Notes: generated from the sequence alone by a model not told the origin. A DNA stretch of 64,000 nt from Halomonas sp. 'Soap Lake #6' (GCF_003031405.1 NZ_CP020469.1:2790001-2854000); one strand, 5' to 3'; shown: positions 47,548-57,911, counted from the stretch's first letter. Made by a program: numbers and translations.

Positions 47548-49568
47548 CAGCGAATCGCCAAACCGTCGTCAAGTAGTCGTGGAGTGATAAAGACCAATAA
47601 CTCTACCTTTTCATTGCTCTCTTCGGTATAGCGGAATAGTCGACCAATCATCGGCAAATCACCTAATAGTGGCGTTTTGGCAATTTGGCTCAACTGCTCT
47701 GTGGTTAAAATACCGCCTAGCACCACCGTTTGACCATTATCCACCAGTACCTGGGTTTCAATCTGGTTGGTGTCAATGGGTGGTTCGCCGCCAAACTCGC
47801 TCTCGCGGAAACTGTCATTTTTAATCACCAGATCCATGATAATGCGATTATCGGGGGTGATTTGCGGTGTTACCTCCAGGGAAAGCTCTGCTTCTTTAAA
47901 CTCAGTGTCAGGATTCCCCTGGGAGTCAACGCTTTGGAAGGCACGCTCCTCCCCTTGCCGAATTATGGCTGTACGCTGGTTGGCGGTAATTACCCGAGGC
48001 TGTGAAATTGTCTGGCTTTTGCCTTCGCTTTCCAGCGCACGCAGCTCAAGATCTAGCAATATATCACCGGATAGGTAACCAAAGCTAAAGCCCGTACTTG
48101 CAGCACCCATTGAGCCCAGGTCTACCGTTAACCCACCCATGGCACGATTTAAACCATCCGGGTTGATGTTACGCCCTACATAACCACCTGCATCATTTGC
48201 TTGAAACCCTCGTGTGCTGGACGCCCCCCAGTTAATTCCCAGCTCTCTGGATGCAGTATCTCGGGCAATAACAATGCGCGCCTCTATTTGCACCTGACGC
48301 ACTGCCACATCGAGCCGCTCCAGAGTACGAGCAATGTCACGCACTTGCTCAGCAGTATCCTGAACCACCAATATATTGGTGCGTTTATCGACGCTGACAC
48401 GACCACGCTCGGTCAATAAGCCAAAGCCATCTCCGCCACGCAGCAACTGAGCAAGCTCTTCGGCGCGAGCATACTTCACTTCAATAAACTCGGAGACCAA
48501 CGGAGATAATGTTTCGCGCTGATTACGAATTTCAATTTCCTGACGCTCTCTAGCCGCCAACTCGCTGGCAGGGGCAACGACAATCACATTACCCTGCTCA
48601 CGACTGGATAACCCCTGGCTTTGCAGAATCAACGCCAGCGCCTGATCCCAAGGTACTTCGTTTAAATTGAGCGTGATTCGCCCAGTGATGCTGTCGCTTG
48701 CTACCAGATTAAGCCCCATGAATTCCGCAAGCGTCACCAGCACAGCGCGCACCTCGACATCGTGAAAGTTGAGGTTTAGTCGCTTACCAGTATAGCTATC
48801 GCTTTGTTGCTCACCTACCTGTTGGGAAACTTGACGAACAGGCTGTACTTCAATGGTTAACGTTTGGCCACTTTGTGACGAAATCATTGCATAAGCGCCG
48901 CTGGTTTGTAGCTCTAGCGACGTACCACGCTGGCCAATACGCGGCGTAATGCGGCTAATAGGTGTAGCAAAGTCCGTTACGTCATAAACCTGATTAAGCG
49001 CAGCGGGCAGGTCCACGTCACGCAGCTCAGCAATCACCCGTCCACCACTGGCTTCGCGCACGTTACTCACGACACCTGCACGGTCAAAGGTCACCAGCAG
49101 CAGCCCCGCCCCATCTGAGCCGCGTTGGAAATCAATATGTTCAACGCGAGGTCCTTGGGCGGTTTCTCGTGCATCCACCGTACCATTAGCACTGGGTACC
49201 CCTAGGGTAATCCTCAGCTGGCTACCCTCCACACGGGAGCGGTACTCCAGAGGCTCGTTTAAATCGACCACAAGGCGAGTACGACCACTACCCTCAAGCG
49301 CTGTGATCCGCTCGACACCACCACTACCCACATCTACTCGACGCTGAGCCAAGCCGCTCTGGGTATCAGCTAAATCCAGGGCTAAGCGCGGCGGCGCATC
49401 CAAGCGATAGCTATTCATTTCAGCGACACCGCCACTAAATTGCAGTACTAGCTCCGTCTCTCCACTACTAGTTTGACGTACATCCATATTCGTCAGCACC
49501 GATGCCAAGCTGAATGACGGTGTTAGAGCTAACAATAGCAGTGTAATTCTACGCAGCGTGGCTTCCAT
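47547..49568 (-). CDS. pilQ: Type IV pilus secretin PilQ
   Basis: PilQ forms the outer-membrane pore for the type IV pilus. From [20 protein letters not shown] the protein has 673 residues with a signal peptide, two AMIN domains ([17 protein letters not shown] and [11 protein letters not shown]) that bind peptidoglycan, an N0/STN domain ([19 protein letters not shown]), an N1/KH-type domain ([17 protein letters not shown]), and the secretin core ending in [10 protein letters not shown] and VPLLGDLP-like [20 protein letters not shown] precedes this ATG at 7 bases; a frame nine codons longer is less likely. Confidence 0.95.
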   Translation of the reverse strand: MEATLRRITLLLLALTPSFSLASVLTNMDVRQTSSGETELVLQFSGGVAEMNSYRLDAPPRLALDLADTQSGLAQRRVDVGSGGVERITALEGSGRTRLVVDLNEPLEYRSRVEGSQLRITLGVPSANGTVDARETAQGPRVEHIDFQRGSDGAGLLLVTFDRAGVVSNVREASGGRVIAELRDVDLPAALNQVYDVTDFATPISRITPRIGQRGTSLELQTSGAYAMISSQSGQTLTIEVQPVRQVSQQVGEQQSDSYTGKRLNLNFHDVEVRAVLVTLAEFMGLNLVASDSITGRITLNLNEVPWDQALALILQSQGLSSREQGNVIVVAPASELAARERQEIEIRNQRETLSPLVSEFIEVKYARAEELAQLLRGGDGFGLLTERGRVSVDKRTNILVVQDTAEQVRDIARTLERLDVAVRQVQIEARIVIARDTASRELGINWGASSTRGFQANDAGGYVGRNINPDGLNRAMGGLTVDLGSMGAASTGFSFGYLSGDILLDLELRALESEGKSQTISQPRVITANQRTAIIRQGEERAFQSVDSQGNPDTEFKEAELSLEVTPQITPDNRIIMDLVIKNDSFRESEFGGEPPIDTNQIETQVLVDNGQTVVLGGILTTEQLSQIAKTPLLGDLPMIGRLFRYTEESNEKVELLVFITPRLLDDGLAIR

Positions 49569-49597
49569 AGGTGGCATCCAGTAACAAGTAAACAAGG

Positions 49598-50119
49598 CTA
49601 TTCATCAATGACAAGCGCCGTTTTACGCTCTTGCCATCCCTGCTGTTGGCTAAATACTCGCTCTACAATGGTAACTTCCTGCGGTGCGATACGAGTAATC
49701 CGCCCATGATTGCTACCTAGGTAGTTTCCCGCTTGAACATTGACCACATTACCCTCAGGAGTGGCGATGAGCGCCACCTGTCGCTCTTCCATACTTAGGG
49801 TTCCAACTAGTCGTAAAGACTGCAACTGAAAATTCTCCAGCGGCTCAGGCATACGCTGCAGATCGGGTACAAACTCACTCACTTCAGGCAGCAGTAGACG
49901 TTCAGCGCTGCTTAGGATTTCAGGCGCAAGAAAAGGGCTGCGCGCCTCAGCATACTGATAGCGAAGAGGCTCTGGATCTGGCAACGATGCGACAATAGCT
50001 GGTAATTGCCCCTCAGGAGTACGGCGGATTTCGGCCAGAGTGGTATCTAATTGCTCAAGGTTCGCATCACTACAACCTACCAAGGCAGCGCTACAACACG
50101 CCAACATCAAACGCTTCAT
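49598..50119 (-). CDS. pilP: Type IV pilus lipoprotein PilP
   Basis: PilP is an inner-membrane lipoprotein that links PilNO to PilQ. The 173 residues start with a lipoprotein signal (MLACCSAALVGC) with the lipobox cysteine at LVGC, then a flexible stretch and the HR domain (LVGTLSMEERQVALIATPEGNVVNV, GNYLGSNHGRITRI). It lies between pilO (4-bp overlap) and pilQ. Confidence 0.93.
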   Translation of the reverse strand: MKRLMLACCSAALVGCSDANLEQLDTTLAEIRRTPEGQLPAIVASLPDPEPLRYQYAEARSPFLAPEILSSAERLLLPEVSEFVPDLQRMPEPLENFQLQSLRLVGTLSMEERQVALIATPEGNVVNVQAGNYLGSNHGRITRIAPQEVTIVERVFSQQQGWQERKTALVIDE

Positions 50120-50760
50120 AGCGTGCTCCCCTCATCAACGCCATCTCTATAGCTGTAAGTACGGGCAAGTAGAGAGAGCCGCAGCATATCGCCCTGTTGC
50201 TCTACAGGTGCCAGCGTTAAATCATGCTGCGTGACGATACGCGCTAATTGACTGATATCCGCTGAAAACTGTGCCAACTGGTGGTAGCCTCCGCGCACTT
50301 GAATATCCAGCGGGTGCTCCACATAGTAGTTCTTACTAACCGTCGGCCTTAAGCGGATGGCTTCGATAGTCAACCGGTTATTCACTGCAGCGTCACTAAT
50401 GCTATCTAATAGCGAAGGTATTTCTGCACTGGTGGGTAGCATTGAACGCATGAGCACTATCTGCTCTTCCAACGTTTCAAGTTGGCTGCGTATATCTGGC
50501 AGAAAGTCGACCTCCAAGGCTTTACTACGATATTCGTTCAATAAGCGCACTTCCTGGCGCTTCTCAATAACTAGCTGGTTGCGCTTTTCTCCTACCAGCC
50601 ACCAACTGACGCCTCCAAACATCATCAAAAAGGCGAGCACTCCACACAGCCCTTTAAGCAACGAAGGCCACTCTCCTGCTTCTGTAATATCCAGCGCCTG
50701 CCAATCGACGCTTTGTAAGCGTTGCCATTCATCACGCCAGCGCTCACGACTCCAGCTCAT
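50116..50760 (-). CDS. pilO: Type IV pilus alignment protein PilO
   Basis: PilO pairs with PilN in the inner membrane. The 214 residues have a short cytoplasmic start, one membrane helix (GVLAFLMMFGGVSWWLV), a coiled coil (IEKRQEVRLLNEYRSKALEVDFL) and a C-terminal ferredoxin-like domain (MLPTSAEIPSLLDSISDAA, VRGGYHQLAQFSADISQL). It overlaps pilN and pilP by 4 bp each. Confidence 0.94.
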   Translation of the reverse strand: MSWSRERWRDEWQRLQSVDWQALDITEAGEWPSLLKGLCGVLAFLMMFGGVSWWLVGEKRNQLVIEKRQEVRLLNEYRSKALEVDFLPDIRSQLETLEEQIVLMRSMLPTSAEIPSLLDSISDAAVNNRLTIEAIRLRPTVSKNYYVEHPLDIQVRGGYHQLAQFSADISQLARIVTQHDLTLAPVEQQGDMLRLSLLARTYSYRDGVDEGSTL

Positions 50761-51323
50761 CGCAGCGCCTCCTGCACGGCGGCCTCATCAGACAGTTGGG
50801 TCACATCAAACTGAAAAAGCCGCTCGCTCCCCTCCTGCCCAATCGCCACCTCCGAAAGCACCGGAACTCCCAACCCTGGCATACTGGCGATATTACGCAG
50901 TTGCTCCGACACTTGCCGGTCGTTGCCCGCTACAGCAAATAAGCTGACCAGTTGCCCACTACGACTAAGGCGCTGATAAACAACTCCATCAGCAATGCTT
51001 TCCGCCAAGTCGTTGAATAGCTGAACGGTATTAATCCGCTCACTGTGTAGCATATGAAATAAGCTAAGTTGCTCGCCTAACTGCTTAGCATCAGCCTGAT
51101 AGCGATGCACGTCAGCAATTTTCCTATTTAGCCGCTCAATATGAGTAGAGATATAATCATTGCGCTGCTGCTGCGCGACTAGCTGCTGCTGATAAAAATA
51201 CGCAACGGCCAAACCCAGCAGCAGCCCCAAAAGCAGTATAAAGAGGATGGTGCCGTAAAAAGTGCGGGTACGTTGTTCGCGCCGGGCTTCACGCCAAGGT
51301 AATAGGTTGATATTAATGCTCAT
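50757..51323 (-). CDS. pilN: Type IV pilus assembly protein PilN
   Basis: PilN connects PilM to PilO. From MSININLLPWREARR, the conserved motif that PilM binds, the protein has 188 residues: a membrane helix (ILFILLLGLLLGLAVAYFY), a coiled coil, and a periplasmic domain. The ATG overlaps the pilM stop (ATGA) and has AGGG 8 bases before it; a frame nine codons longer lies inside pilM and lacks family support. Confidence 0.94.
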   Translation of the reverse strand: MSININLLPWREARREQRTRTFYGTILFILLLGLLLGLAVAYFYQQQLVAQQQRNDYISTHIERLNRKIADVHRYQADAKQLGEQLSLFHMLHSERINTVQLFNDLAESIADGVVYQRLSRSGQLVSLFAVAGNDRQVSEQLRNIASMPGLGVPVLSEVAIGQEGSERLFQFDVTQLSDEAAVQEALR

Positions 51324-52381
51324 AGGCCGACCCTCATGGCCAAACCGCAAGCAGTTAACATGACGGGAGCATCATTGGTTAGGGCTTGCACATCAAACCG
51401 CTTATTGAACCGCATGCGCCGAAAAGGGTTGGCAATGCTCACTGACAAACCGCTATTTTCAGCGATGCGTTCGGCAAGCCCAGGAATCACGCTAGTGCCA
51501 CCGGTTAACACGATATACTGCACCTCATGCTGGCGGCCTGCCGTATAATAAAGCTGCAGCGAACGCTTTACTTGTTGCACCACAGTTTCTACAAACGGGT
51601 TAAGCACAGCGTCCTGGTAATCCTCAGGTAAACCGCCACGTTTTTTTGCCAACCCGGCTTCTGTATGACTCATTGCATAGCGGTCGCGAATCGCATCAGT
51701 GAGCTGGCGTCCGCCAAATGCCGTGTCGCGACTGTAAATAGTTTGCCCTTCACACACTACGTGAAACGCATTCGTATTAGCGCCTATATCCACTAACCCA
51801 ACACACACATTCAGATCATTATCGACGCTTGGCTGGCGGCGCAACTCAGCCAACGTACGCGCCATGGCAAATGTTTCTACATCCACAGCCACTGGCTCTA
51901 GACCAGCACACTCTATGGTTTCGACAAGCCGAGCCACATCCTGCTGATGACATGCCACTAACACCACTTGCTGCTGCTCAGCATCAAACGGCGCAGGCCC
52001 CAGGCAATGAAAATCAAATACCACTTCATTGAACGGAAAAAGAATATGGCGGTCGGATTCGGCAGTAATGCGCTCCTCAATCTCATCTTCGCTTAGCGAT
52101 ATGGGAAACATGAGCGTTTTTGTAATAGCTGCGCTTGCAGGCACTGCCACAGCCGCCTTACGCGTAGAAGGCTTTGCCTGCTCTATCGCTCGACGTAGCA
52201 CCTGTGCTACTTCGTTTATATCGCGCACGCGACGTTCTACCACAGCGCCCTCACGTAGAGGCTTCACTGCATAGCTTTCTACTTGGTAAGTATCGCTGCA
52301 CTGCTTTAGCTCTAACAGCTTGACGGCCGCCGAGGTAATATCGACACCAATCAACCCTTTAGAGGGTTTAAGTAAGCGCAT
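51320..52381 (-). CDS. pilM: Type IV pilus actin-like ATPase PilM
   Basis: PilM is a cytoplasmic actin/FtsA-like protein that nucleates the inner-membrane alignment complex. The 353 residues show GLIGVDITSAAVKLLEL (phosphate 1 loop), VAVPASAAITKTL, VGLVDIGANTNAFHVV (phosphate 2), DTAFGGRQLTDAI and the adenosine motif VLTGGTSVIPGLAE. It starts the pilMNOPQ unit and is divergent from mrcA, an order also found in Pseudomonas. Confidence 0.96.
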   Translation of the reverse strand: MRLLKPSKGLIGVDITSAAVKLLELKQCSDTYQVESYAVKPLREGAVVERRVRDINEVAQVLRRAIEQAKPSTRKAAVAVPASAAITKTLMFPISLSEDEIEERITAESDRHILFPFNEVVFDFHCLGPAPFDAEQQQVVLVACHQQDVARLVETIECAGLEPVAVDVETFAMARTLAELRRQPSVDNDLNVCVGLVDIGANTNAFHVVCEGQTIYSRDTAFGGRQLTDAIRDRYAMSHTEAGLAKKRGGLPEDYQDAVLNPFVETVVQQVKRSLQLYYTAGRQHEVQYIVLTGGTSVIPGLAERIAENSGLSVSIANPFRRMRFNKRFDVQALTNDAPVMLTACGLAMRVGL

Positions 52382-52497
52382 ATAGGTTCGGCTCCGCCTG
52401 CCAATCTTGCGAATTCCGAGGTTACATGATTTTTAGTTAAGTCACACGCGGATGGCTTTACGGCATATCAACACTGGTGGCCGCTGCCTCACCTTCC

Positions 52498-52503
52498 TAT
52501 AAT
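52498..52503 (+). promoter_or_regulatory. Possible mrcA -10 element
   Basis: A perfect TATAAT lies 73 bp before the mrcA start. The expected -35 position has only a poor match (TGGTGG region), so this is a partial promoter call. Confidence 0.35.
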
Positions 52504-52575
52504 GGCAGCCAAACTGCGTAATACGGCCCTTTGGATGCCGTACCTATTTCTTCTTTCCACGGGTGCCCACTGTTC

Positions 52576-55104
52576 ATGAAGTTTTTTCGAACCCTCATCC
52601 TGTCGCTGTTTTCACTGATCGTTGCGCTGATAGGAGCTGCTGCGTTAGCAGTGGTAGGCGCGGCCATTTACTTCTCGCCGGGGCTGCCCGATGTGCGGCA
52701 GCTGCAGGATTTCGAGCTGCACACACCGCTACGCATCTTCACCAACGACGGCAAACTCATTGGTGAGTTTGGTGAAGAGCGCCGTATGGCAATCGATTTT
52801 GATGAAATCCCTCAGGATATGATCAATGCATTGATTGCTGCCGAGGATACCAATTACTTCGACCATGCGGGCGTTGACCCACGCGGCTTGGCAAGGGCCG
52901 CCGTAGAGCTGGTACAAAGCGGCGGTACGATTCAGTCGGGTGGCTCCACCATTACCATGCAGGTCGCACGTAACTACATGCTAACGCTGGATCAAACCTT
53001 CACTCGGAAAATCCGTGAAATTCTGCTTGCCCTGCAGATGGAGAAGTTGCTCAGTAAAGAAGAGATTTTTGAACTTTACGTTAACAAAATCTTCCTCGGC
53101 AACCGTGCCTATGGCATCGCGGCTGCTTCAGAAACCTATTACGACAAGCCGCTGGCTGAATTATCCCTAGCGGAAACAGCCATGATAGCAGGGCTACCTA
53201 AAGCGCCTTCTGCGTTTAACCCCCTGGCTAATTCTGAGCGTTCCTTGATACGTCGTAACTGGATACTCTTCCGTATGCGCGAGCTTGGCTACATTGACGA
53301 TGATATGTACCAGGAGGCAGTTCAAGCGCCGGTTACTGCTCGCCGTCACTTTACCCAAACGGAAGTTGACGCCGCTTATGTGTCTGAGATGGCCCGCCAA
53401 TATGCAATCGAGCGTTTTGGCGATACTGCTTACACCGGCGGTTACCGCATCTACACAACGATCGATAGCGAACTACAGCCATTCGCACGCCAAGCGTTAG
53501 CTAATGGCCTGATTGCCTATGACCTCCGCCATGGCTGGCGTGGGCCGGAACAGCGCGACATCGCTTCAAGCTTGGTAGAGGCCCAAGAGCAGACGGCCAC
53601 ACAGGGTTTGGAAGAAGAGCTTGCAGAGTCCCCTGAAATCCGTCAAACGGCCCGCCAAGCAGCCCAGCGCAGCCAAACGGAAATTGCAGGCATTGATGGC
53701 GATGTCAGCAACTGGCTACAAGTGCTTGAGCGTACACCTAACTACGGCCTGCTACGCGCTGCGATTGTGGTAGAAAGTAGTGGCCGTGAAATGAAAGTAC
53801 TTGTACGAGGCGGCGAGCTACACACCATTGAATGGAGCGGACTAAGCTGGGCACGCCAATATTTAAGCCCGCGCAGCCGGGGGGCAGAGCCTAGTTCAGC
53901 CGACCAAATTGCCGTGCGCGGAGATCTGGTGCGTGTCGTCGTGAATGAAGATGGCAGCGTACGCTTATCTCAGCGACCTGACGCCGAAGGATCGCTGGTG
54001 GCTCAAGACCCACGTACAGGGGCTATTCTAGCCTTGCAAGGTGGCTTTGATTTTAACGCCAGTAAGTTCAACCGCGCTGTTCAAGCCCAGCGCCAGTCAG
54101 GCTCCATCTTTAAGCCATTTATCTACCTAGCGGCACTGGAAGATGGTGAAATGAACGCTGCAAGCGTAGTGAACGACTCCCCCGTGGTGCTGAATGACGG
54201 CAGTAGCACTTTGTGGCGTCCTGTTAACTCTAGCCGTGACTTCCAGGGCCCTATGCGCCTTCGCCCTGCCCTTGCCCGCTCGCGTAACCTAGTGACGATT
54301 CGTGTTCTACAGACCATGGGGCTGGATCACACGATCAGCTACTTAGAAGGCTTTGGGTTTGCCCCCACCCGGCTTCCCCGTGGGCTCTCGTTAGCTCTGG
54401 GCAGTGCCGACTTAACCCCGATGGAGATGACCAATGCCTACGCTGTTATTGCCAACGGTGGTTTCCAAGTTGCACCATGGTTTATTCAGCGCGTCACGCG
54501 TAACGATGACAATGAACTGATTGACGAGGCAATCCCTAAGGTTGCTTGTCCAAGCTGTGCGGAAGGGCAAGAAACTGTTGAGATTGATGGCAAAGAGTAC
54601 CCTGTTGCACCTCGCGTTGCTGATGCCGCTGCGGTGTATATTTTGCGCGATATGCTACGCGACGTTATTACCTCGGGAACGGGGCGCGGAGCACTTAGCC
54701 TTAACCGTGACGATATCGTAGGTAAAACCGGTACTACTAACAATCAGCGTGATGCTTGGTTTGCAGGTTTTAATAGCGATCTAGTTACCACTGTATGGGT
54801 AGGTAAAGACAGCAATGAAACCATTGCTGAGTATGGCGCTAACGTTGCTCTGCCTATCTGGGTCGAGTTTATGGGTGATGCGTTATCTGGCAAGCCATCG
54901 GCAATACCTGAACGCCCGAGCAGCGTTGTGTCTCTCCGAGTAGATTCAGGAACAGGGCGCCGCTTACGGGATGGCCAGTCAGGCGGTATATCAGAACTGT
55001 TCCACCAGGATCACCTACCTGATTATCAGCCTAGCCGTATCAGCCGCGAGCTGGAAGAGGTAGGAGGCTCTCAAGGCTCAGGAGCAGCGGAGTCAATCTT
55101 CTAA
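52576..55104 (+). CDS. mrcA: Penicillin-binding protein 1A, bifunctional
   Basis: PBP1A polymerises and cross-links peptidoglycan. From MKFFRTLILSLFSLIVALIG the protein has 842 residues: a membrane anchor, the GT51 domain (ALIAAEDTNYFDHAGVD, GGSTITMQVARN, RKIREILLALQME, YGIAAASETYY), an OB-like insert typical of PBP1A, and the transpeptidase with SGSIFKPF (SxxK), SRN and KTGTTNNQRDAWF. A frame 15 codons longer lies upstream but begins with unrelated residues. The stop is inside a tandem repeat, described separately. Confidence 0.97.
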   Translation: MKFFRTLILSLFSLIVALIGAAALAVVGAAIYFSPGLPDVRQLQDFELHTPLRIFTNDGKLIGEFGEERRMAIDFDEIPQDMINALIAAEDTNYFDHAGVDPRGLARAAVELVQSGGTIQSGGSTITMQVARNYMLTLDQTFTRKIREILLALQMEKLLSKEEIFELYVNKIFLGNRAYGIAAASETYYDKPLAELSLAETAMIAGLPKAPSAFNPLANSERSLIRRNWILFRMRELGYIDDDMYQEAVQAPVTARRHFTQTEVDAAYVSEMARQYAIERFGDTAYTGGYRIYTTIDSELQPFARQALANGLIAYDLRHGWRGPEQRDIASSLVEAQEQTATQGLEEELAESPEIRQTARQAAQRSQTEIAGIDGDVSNWLQVLERTPNYGLLRAAIVVESSGREMKVLVRGGELHTIEWSGLSWARQYLSPRSRGAEPSSADQIAVRGDLVRVVVNEDGSVRLSQRPDAEGSLVAQDPRTGAILALQGGFDFNASKFNRAVQAQRQSGSIFKPFIYLAALEDGEMNAASVVNDSPVVLNDGSSTLWRPVNSSRDFQGPMRLRPALARSRNLVTIRVLQTMGLDHTISYLEGFGFAPTRLPRGLSLALGSADLTPMEMTNAYAVIANGGFQVAPWFIQRVTRNDDNELIDEAIPKVACPSCAEGQETVEIDGKEYPVAPRVADAAAVYILRDMLRDVITSGTGRGALSLNRDDIVGKTGTTNNQRDAWFAGFNSDLVTTVWVGKDSNETIAEYGANVALPIWVEFMGDALSGKPSAIPERPSSVVSLRVDSGTGRRLRDGQSGGISELFHQDHLPDYQPSRISRELEEVGGSQGSGAAESIF

Positions 55105-55145
55105 AGCAATCTTCTAAAACAATCTTCTAAAGCAATCTTCTAAAA
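55094..55145. repeat. Four 13-bp tandem repeats spanning the mrcA stop
   Basis: Units caatcttctaaag/a start at 55094, 55107, 55120 and 55133, with a degenerate fifth after them. The mrcA stop TAA lies in the first unit, so the last codons (I-F-stop) are repeated as untranslated copies. Confidence 0.9.
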
Positions 55146-55176
55146 CAATGCTTTAAGTAATATCCATGCAGCAAGT

Positions 55177-55212
55177 AAAAGCCCGGAAACCTAACGGTTC
55201 CCGGGCTTTTTT
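55177..55212. terminator. Terminator between mrcA and the TRAP operon
   Basis: GCCCGG (55181-55186) pairs with CCGGGC (55201-55206), extended by AAAA and TTTT, followed by six T on the plus strand and four T on the minus strand. It can serve both convergent units. The stretch 55213-55319 has a direct repeat of CATCAACGTAC (55246, 55262) and no gene. Confidence 0.8.
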
Positions 55213-55319
55213 ACGCCAACATACTGTTATGTCTGCGTACCGTTGCATCAACGTACTTCTACATCAACGTACCTAACTGTTTTGTATGCCAGCCTACATC
55301 TATCTATCAATCGCGCCTA

Positions 55320-57338
55320 TTAACTCGTCATGGGTGTCGACGTTACTTCACGTTTGCTAGCCAGCCAGTTGGCACCAATTGCCAAGGCCATAACGACCAC
55401 CCCAGCAGCTTCGGTAAGCAAGCTTGGGTAGAACACGCCGAAGATAGCAGCACCAATCGCCAAACGAGGCAGCAGCGACATTTTGGTAAATAGATACCCT
55501 TCCAACGCTGCGGCAAAGGCACACAATGCTAGAATCGCGATGACCGCATTCCAGATCACCACTGGCACTGGGCCACCCACAATAATTTCCGGGTTGAACA
55601 CCATAAACAGCGGGATTAAGTAGAGGCCTTTCGCAAACTTCCACGCCTGGAAGCCGGTTTCCATTGGCTTGCTACCTGCAATGGCTGCCCCAGCAAACCC
55701 TGCCAGAGCTATCGGTGGCGTCACATTAGAGTCCTGGGAGTACCAGAACACCACCAAGTGAGCAATCAACAGCGGAACACCAAACTCAGCAGTAAGTGCG
55801 GGACCAACCAGCACGATCAATACAATGTAGCTAGCGGTGACTGGTAGGCCCATCCCGAGGATTAAGCTTGCCAATAGCACCATCACCAGCGCTAGCACCA
55901 AGTTACCGCCTGAGAAAGCCAGCATCATAGAGGAGAATTTAAGGCCAAGCCCAGTAAGCCCCACCACTCCAACGATAATACCGGCCACCGCACAAGCCAT
56001 CGACACTGCGACCGCATTACGTGCGCCCAGCTCCAAGCCCTCTACTAGCTTGACAAGCCCAGCCCAAACTACCCCTTTAGTGCGTTCAAGCGTCACCGGT
56101 TGGCCTTGCTTAGGAGCAACAAAGAAGTACCACAAAGCGTAGCGAAGCACTGCCACAACCACCATGGTAACGACTGCGTAGTAACCTACTCGCATTGGCG
56201 ACATATTCATGACGAGTAGCCACACAAGCACCGCAAGTGGCAGTAAGAAGTGCCAGCCATCTTTCATTACCTGACGCATTTGCGGCAGTTCGCTTTTGGG
56301 CATGCCCTGCATACCCTGCTTTAAAGCGATGATATGGACAAATAAGTAAACCGTCGCAAAGTACATAATCGCCGGTAGAATACTGATTTTGACAATTTCC
56401 AGGTAAGGCGTGTTAGTGTACTCGGCAATTAAGAATGCCCCAGCGCCCATTAGCGGCGGCATAATCTGCCCACCAGTAGATGCTGCCGCTTCAATTCCCC
56501 CCGCCTGCTTAGGCTTGTAGCCCAGTTTTTTCATTAACGGAATGGTGAAAGCGCCAGTAGTCACTACGTTGGCAATGGCGCTACCTGAAATGGATCCCAT
56601 ACCCGCAGAGGCCAGTACGGCTGCCTTCGCTGGGCCACCGCGCTGGCGGCCGGTAGCGGCATACGCCATATCAATAAAGAATTTACCCGCGCCAGTACTT
56701 TCTAAAAAGGCGCCAAACAGTACAAAAATAAAGATATAGGTTGCTGCAACGCCCAAGGGCAGACCGAAAATACCTTCCTGGCCGAGATAGAGCTGGCCTG
56801 CTACACGGTCAAGTGAGTAGCCACGATGTGCCAGAATACCTGGCATCCACTCACCGAGCCAAGGTAGCTCGCCCCGAGGCCCAGCAAAGGCGTAAATGAT
56901 GGCAAGTAGACCAATTACGGTCATACCAAACCCGACCGCACGGCGACTAGCTTCTAAAACAGTTACCGTAGCAATACAGGCCACTAAAATATCGGTTTCA
57001 CTCCAAAACCCAGCACGACTAAAAATCGCGTCCAGGTTAAGCACCAAATAGCCGCCGGTAATCAGCGCACCTGCTAAAAACAGGCAATCTATTCCCCAGC
57101 CGAGCACACCACGTTTACGGTTAGGCCCGAAGACAGGAAACATAAGAAATGCCAGCAGCATAATCAGCGCTAGGTGAATACTGCGCTGATAAAACAGCCC
57201 CAGCGGCTGAATGCCAGCAGAATAAAGTTGGAACAGGGAAAGACCCACCGCCACGATGGTAATACACCACAGCACCATGCGGGGTTGAATCGCATTACCG
57301 CCTGGCATTAACACCGGCGGTGGAGTGGATTCGCTCAT
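55320..57338 (-). CDS. TRAP transporter permease, fused 4TM/12TM, TAXI type
   Basis: This 672-residue membrane protein fuses the small (DctQ-like) and large (DctM-like) TRAP subunits, as is usual in TAXI systems. N-terminal helices are followed by the DctM-type core with GSISGSAIANVVTTGAFTIPLM, AAASTGGQIMPPLMGAGAF and GMGLPVTASYIV. It would import an organic acid with sodium. It lies downstream of the DUF1850 gene and the TAXI receptor. The linkage to lhgO, a GlaR-like regulator and glutaryl-CoA dehydrogenase suggests glutarate, 2-hydroxyglutarate or a related dicarboxylate, which is inference. Confidence 0.93.
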   Translation of the reverse strand: MSESTPPPVLMPGGNAIQPRMVLWCITIVAVGLSLFQLYSAGIQPLGLFYQRSIHLALIMLLAFLMFPVFGPNRKRGVLGWGIDCLFLAGALITGGYLVLNLDAIFSRAGFWSETDILVACIATVTVLEASRRAVGFGMTVIGLLAIIYAFAGPRGELPWLGEWMPGILAHRGYSLDRVAGQLYLGQEGIFGLPLGVAATYIFIFVLFGAFLESTGAGKFFIDMAYAATGRQRGGPAKAAVLASAGMGSISGSAIANVVTTGAFTIPLMKKLGYKPKQAGGIEAAASTGGQIMPPLMGAGAFLIAEYTNTPYLEIVKISILPAIMYFATVYLFVHIIALKQGMQGMPKSELPQMRQVMKDGWHFLLPLAVLVWLLVMNMSPMRVGYYAVVTMVVVAVLRYALWYFFVAPKQGQPVTLERTKGVVWAGLVKLVEGLELGARNAVAVSMACAVAGIIVGVVGLTGLGLKFSSMMLAFSGGNLVLALVMVLLASLILGMGLPVTASYIVLIVLVGPALTAEFGVPLLIAHLVVFWYSQDSNVTPPIALAGFAGAAIAGSKPMETGFQAWKFAKGLYLIPLFMVFNPEIIVGGPVPVVIWNAVIAILALCAFAAALEGYLFTKMSLLPRLAIGAAIFGVFYPSLLTEAAGVVVMALAIGANWLASKREVTSTPMTS

Positions 57339-57371
57339 GAAGTCCTCGGAAGCGTTAGCTAGCTTATATTT

Positions 57372-57887
57372 TTATTCACGCGGGGCAACGTGAGGCTGTA
57401 TCAACTGAATAGTCACGCGTTGCCCCGACGCGTGTTCACTTAAGCTCACCGAAGGATGCTCGCCATCAGGCCACACCACTTGGTGATTAACCGCTAGTGA
57501 ACCGACTCTTAACACGTAGCGATTATTCGCCACGGGTTCATTAATGGCATTTATCCAGTATCCACCTTGGCCATCAGAGACTTGTTCTCCTCTGCCCACT
57601 ACGTGCCCAAGACCTGCGGCAAAATCGGGTTGATGGCTTTGTTCTAACTGCATTACCCCCGCCACATTGCGGTAGCAATCCAACACCGTAAATTTTTCTA
57701 CGGAATGATTCCACTGGATGCACCAACGCGCTTCAACGGGAGCAGGTACATCTAGCAGTGCTTCACCTTGTTGTGTCATTACCACTAACCGCGCAGGCAC
57801 AAACGCCGAAGCGAGGGAGTCCCCCGCTTCGGCGAACGGTAAACCTGCTAAGAAGAGCATCATCAGCCGCTGTGCTTGGCGCCGCAT
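57372..57887 (-). CDS. DUF1850 domain protein of TAXI-TRAP operon
   Basis: A 171-residue exported protein (signal peptide MRRQAQRLMMLFLAGLPFAEA) with a compact beta domain holding the DUF1850 marks CIQWNHSVEKFTVLDCY and VVGRGEQVSDGQGGYWI. DUF1850 proteins are typically found between TAXI receptors and fused permeases; their role is unknown. AAGGG lies 9 bases before the chosen ATG. A TTG eight codons upstream, which touches the receptor stop, is an alternative start. Confidence 0.8.
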   Translation of the reverse strand: MRRQAQRLMMLFLAGLPFAEAGDSLASAFVPARLVVMTQQGEALLDVPAPVEARWCIQWNHSVEKFTVLDCYRNVAGVMQLEQSHQPDFAAGLGHVVGRGEQVSDGQGGYWINAINEPVANNRYVLRVGSLAVNHQVVWPDGEHPSVSLSEHASGQRVTIQLIQPHVAPRE

Positions 57888-57911
57888 GGCGAACAGCCCT
57901 TCATATTTCAA

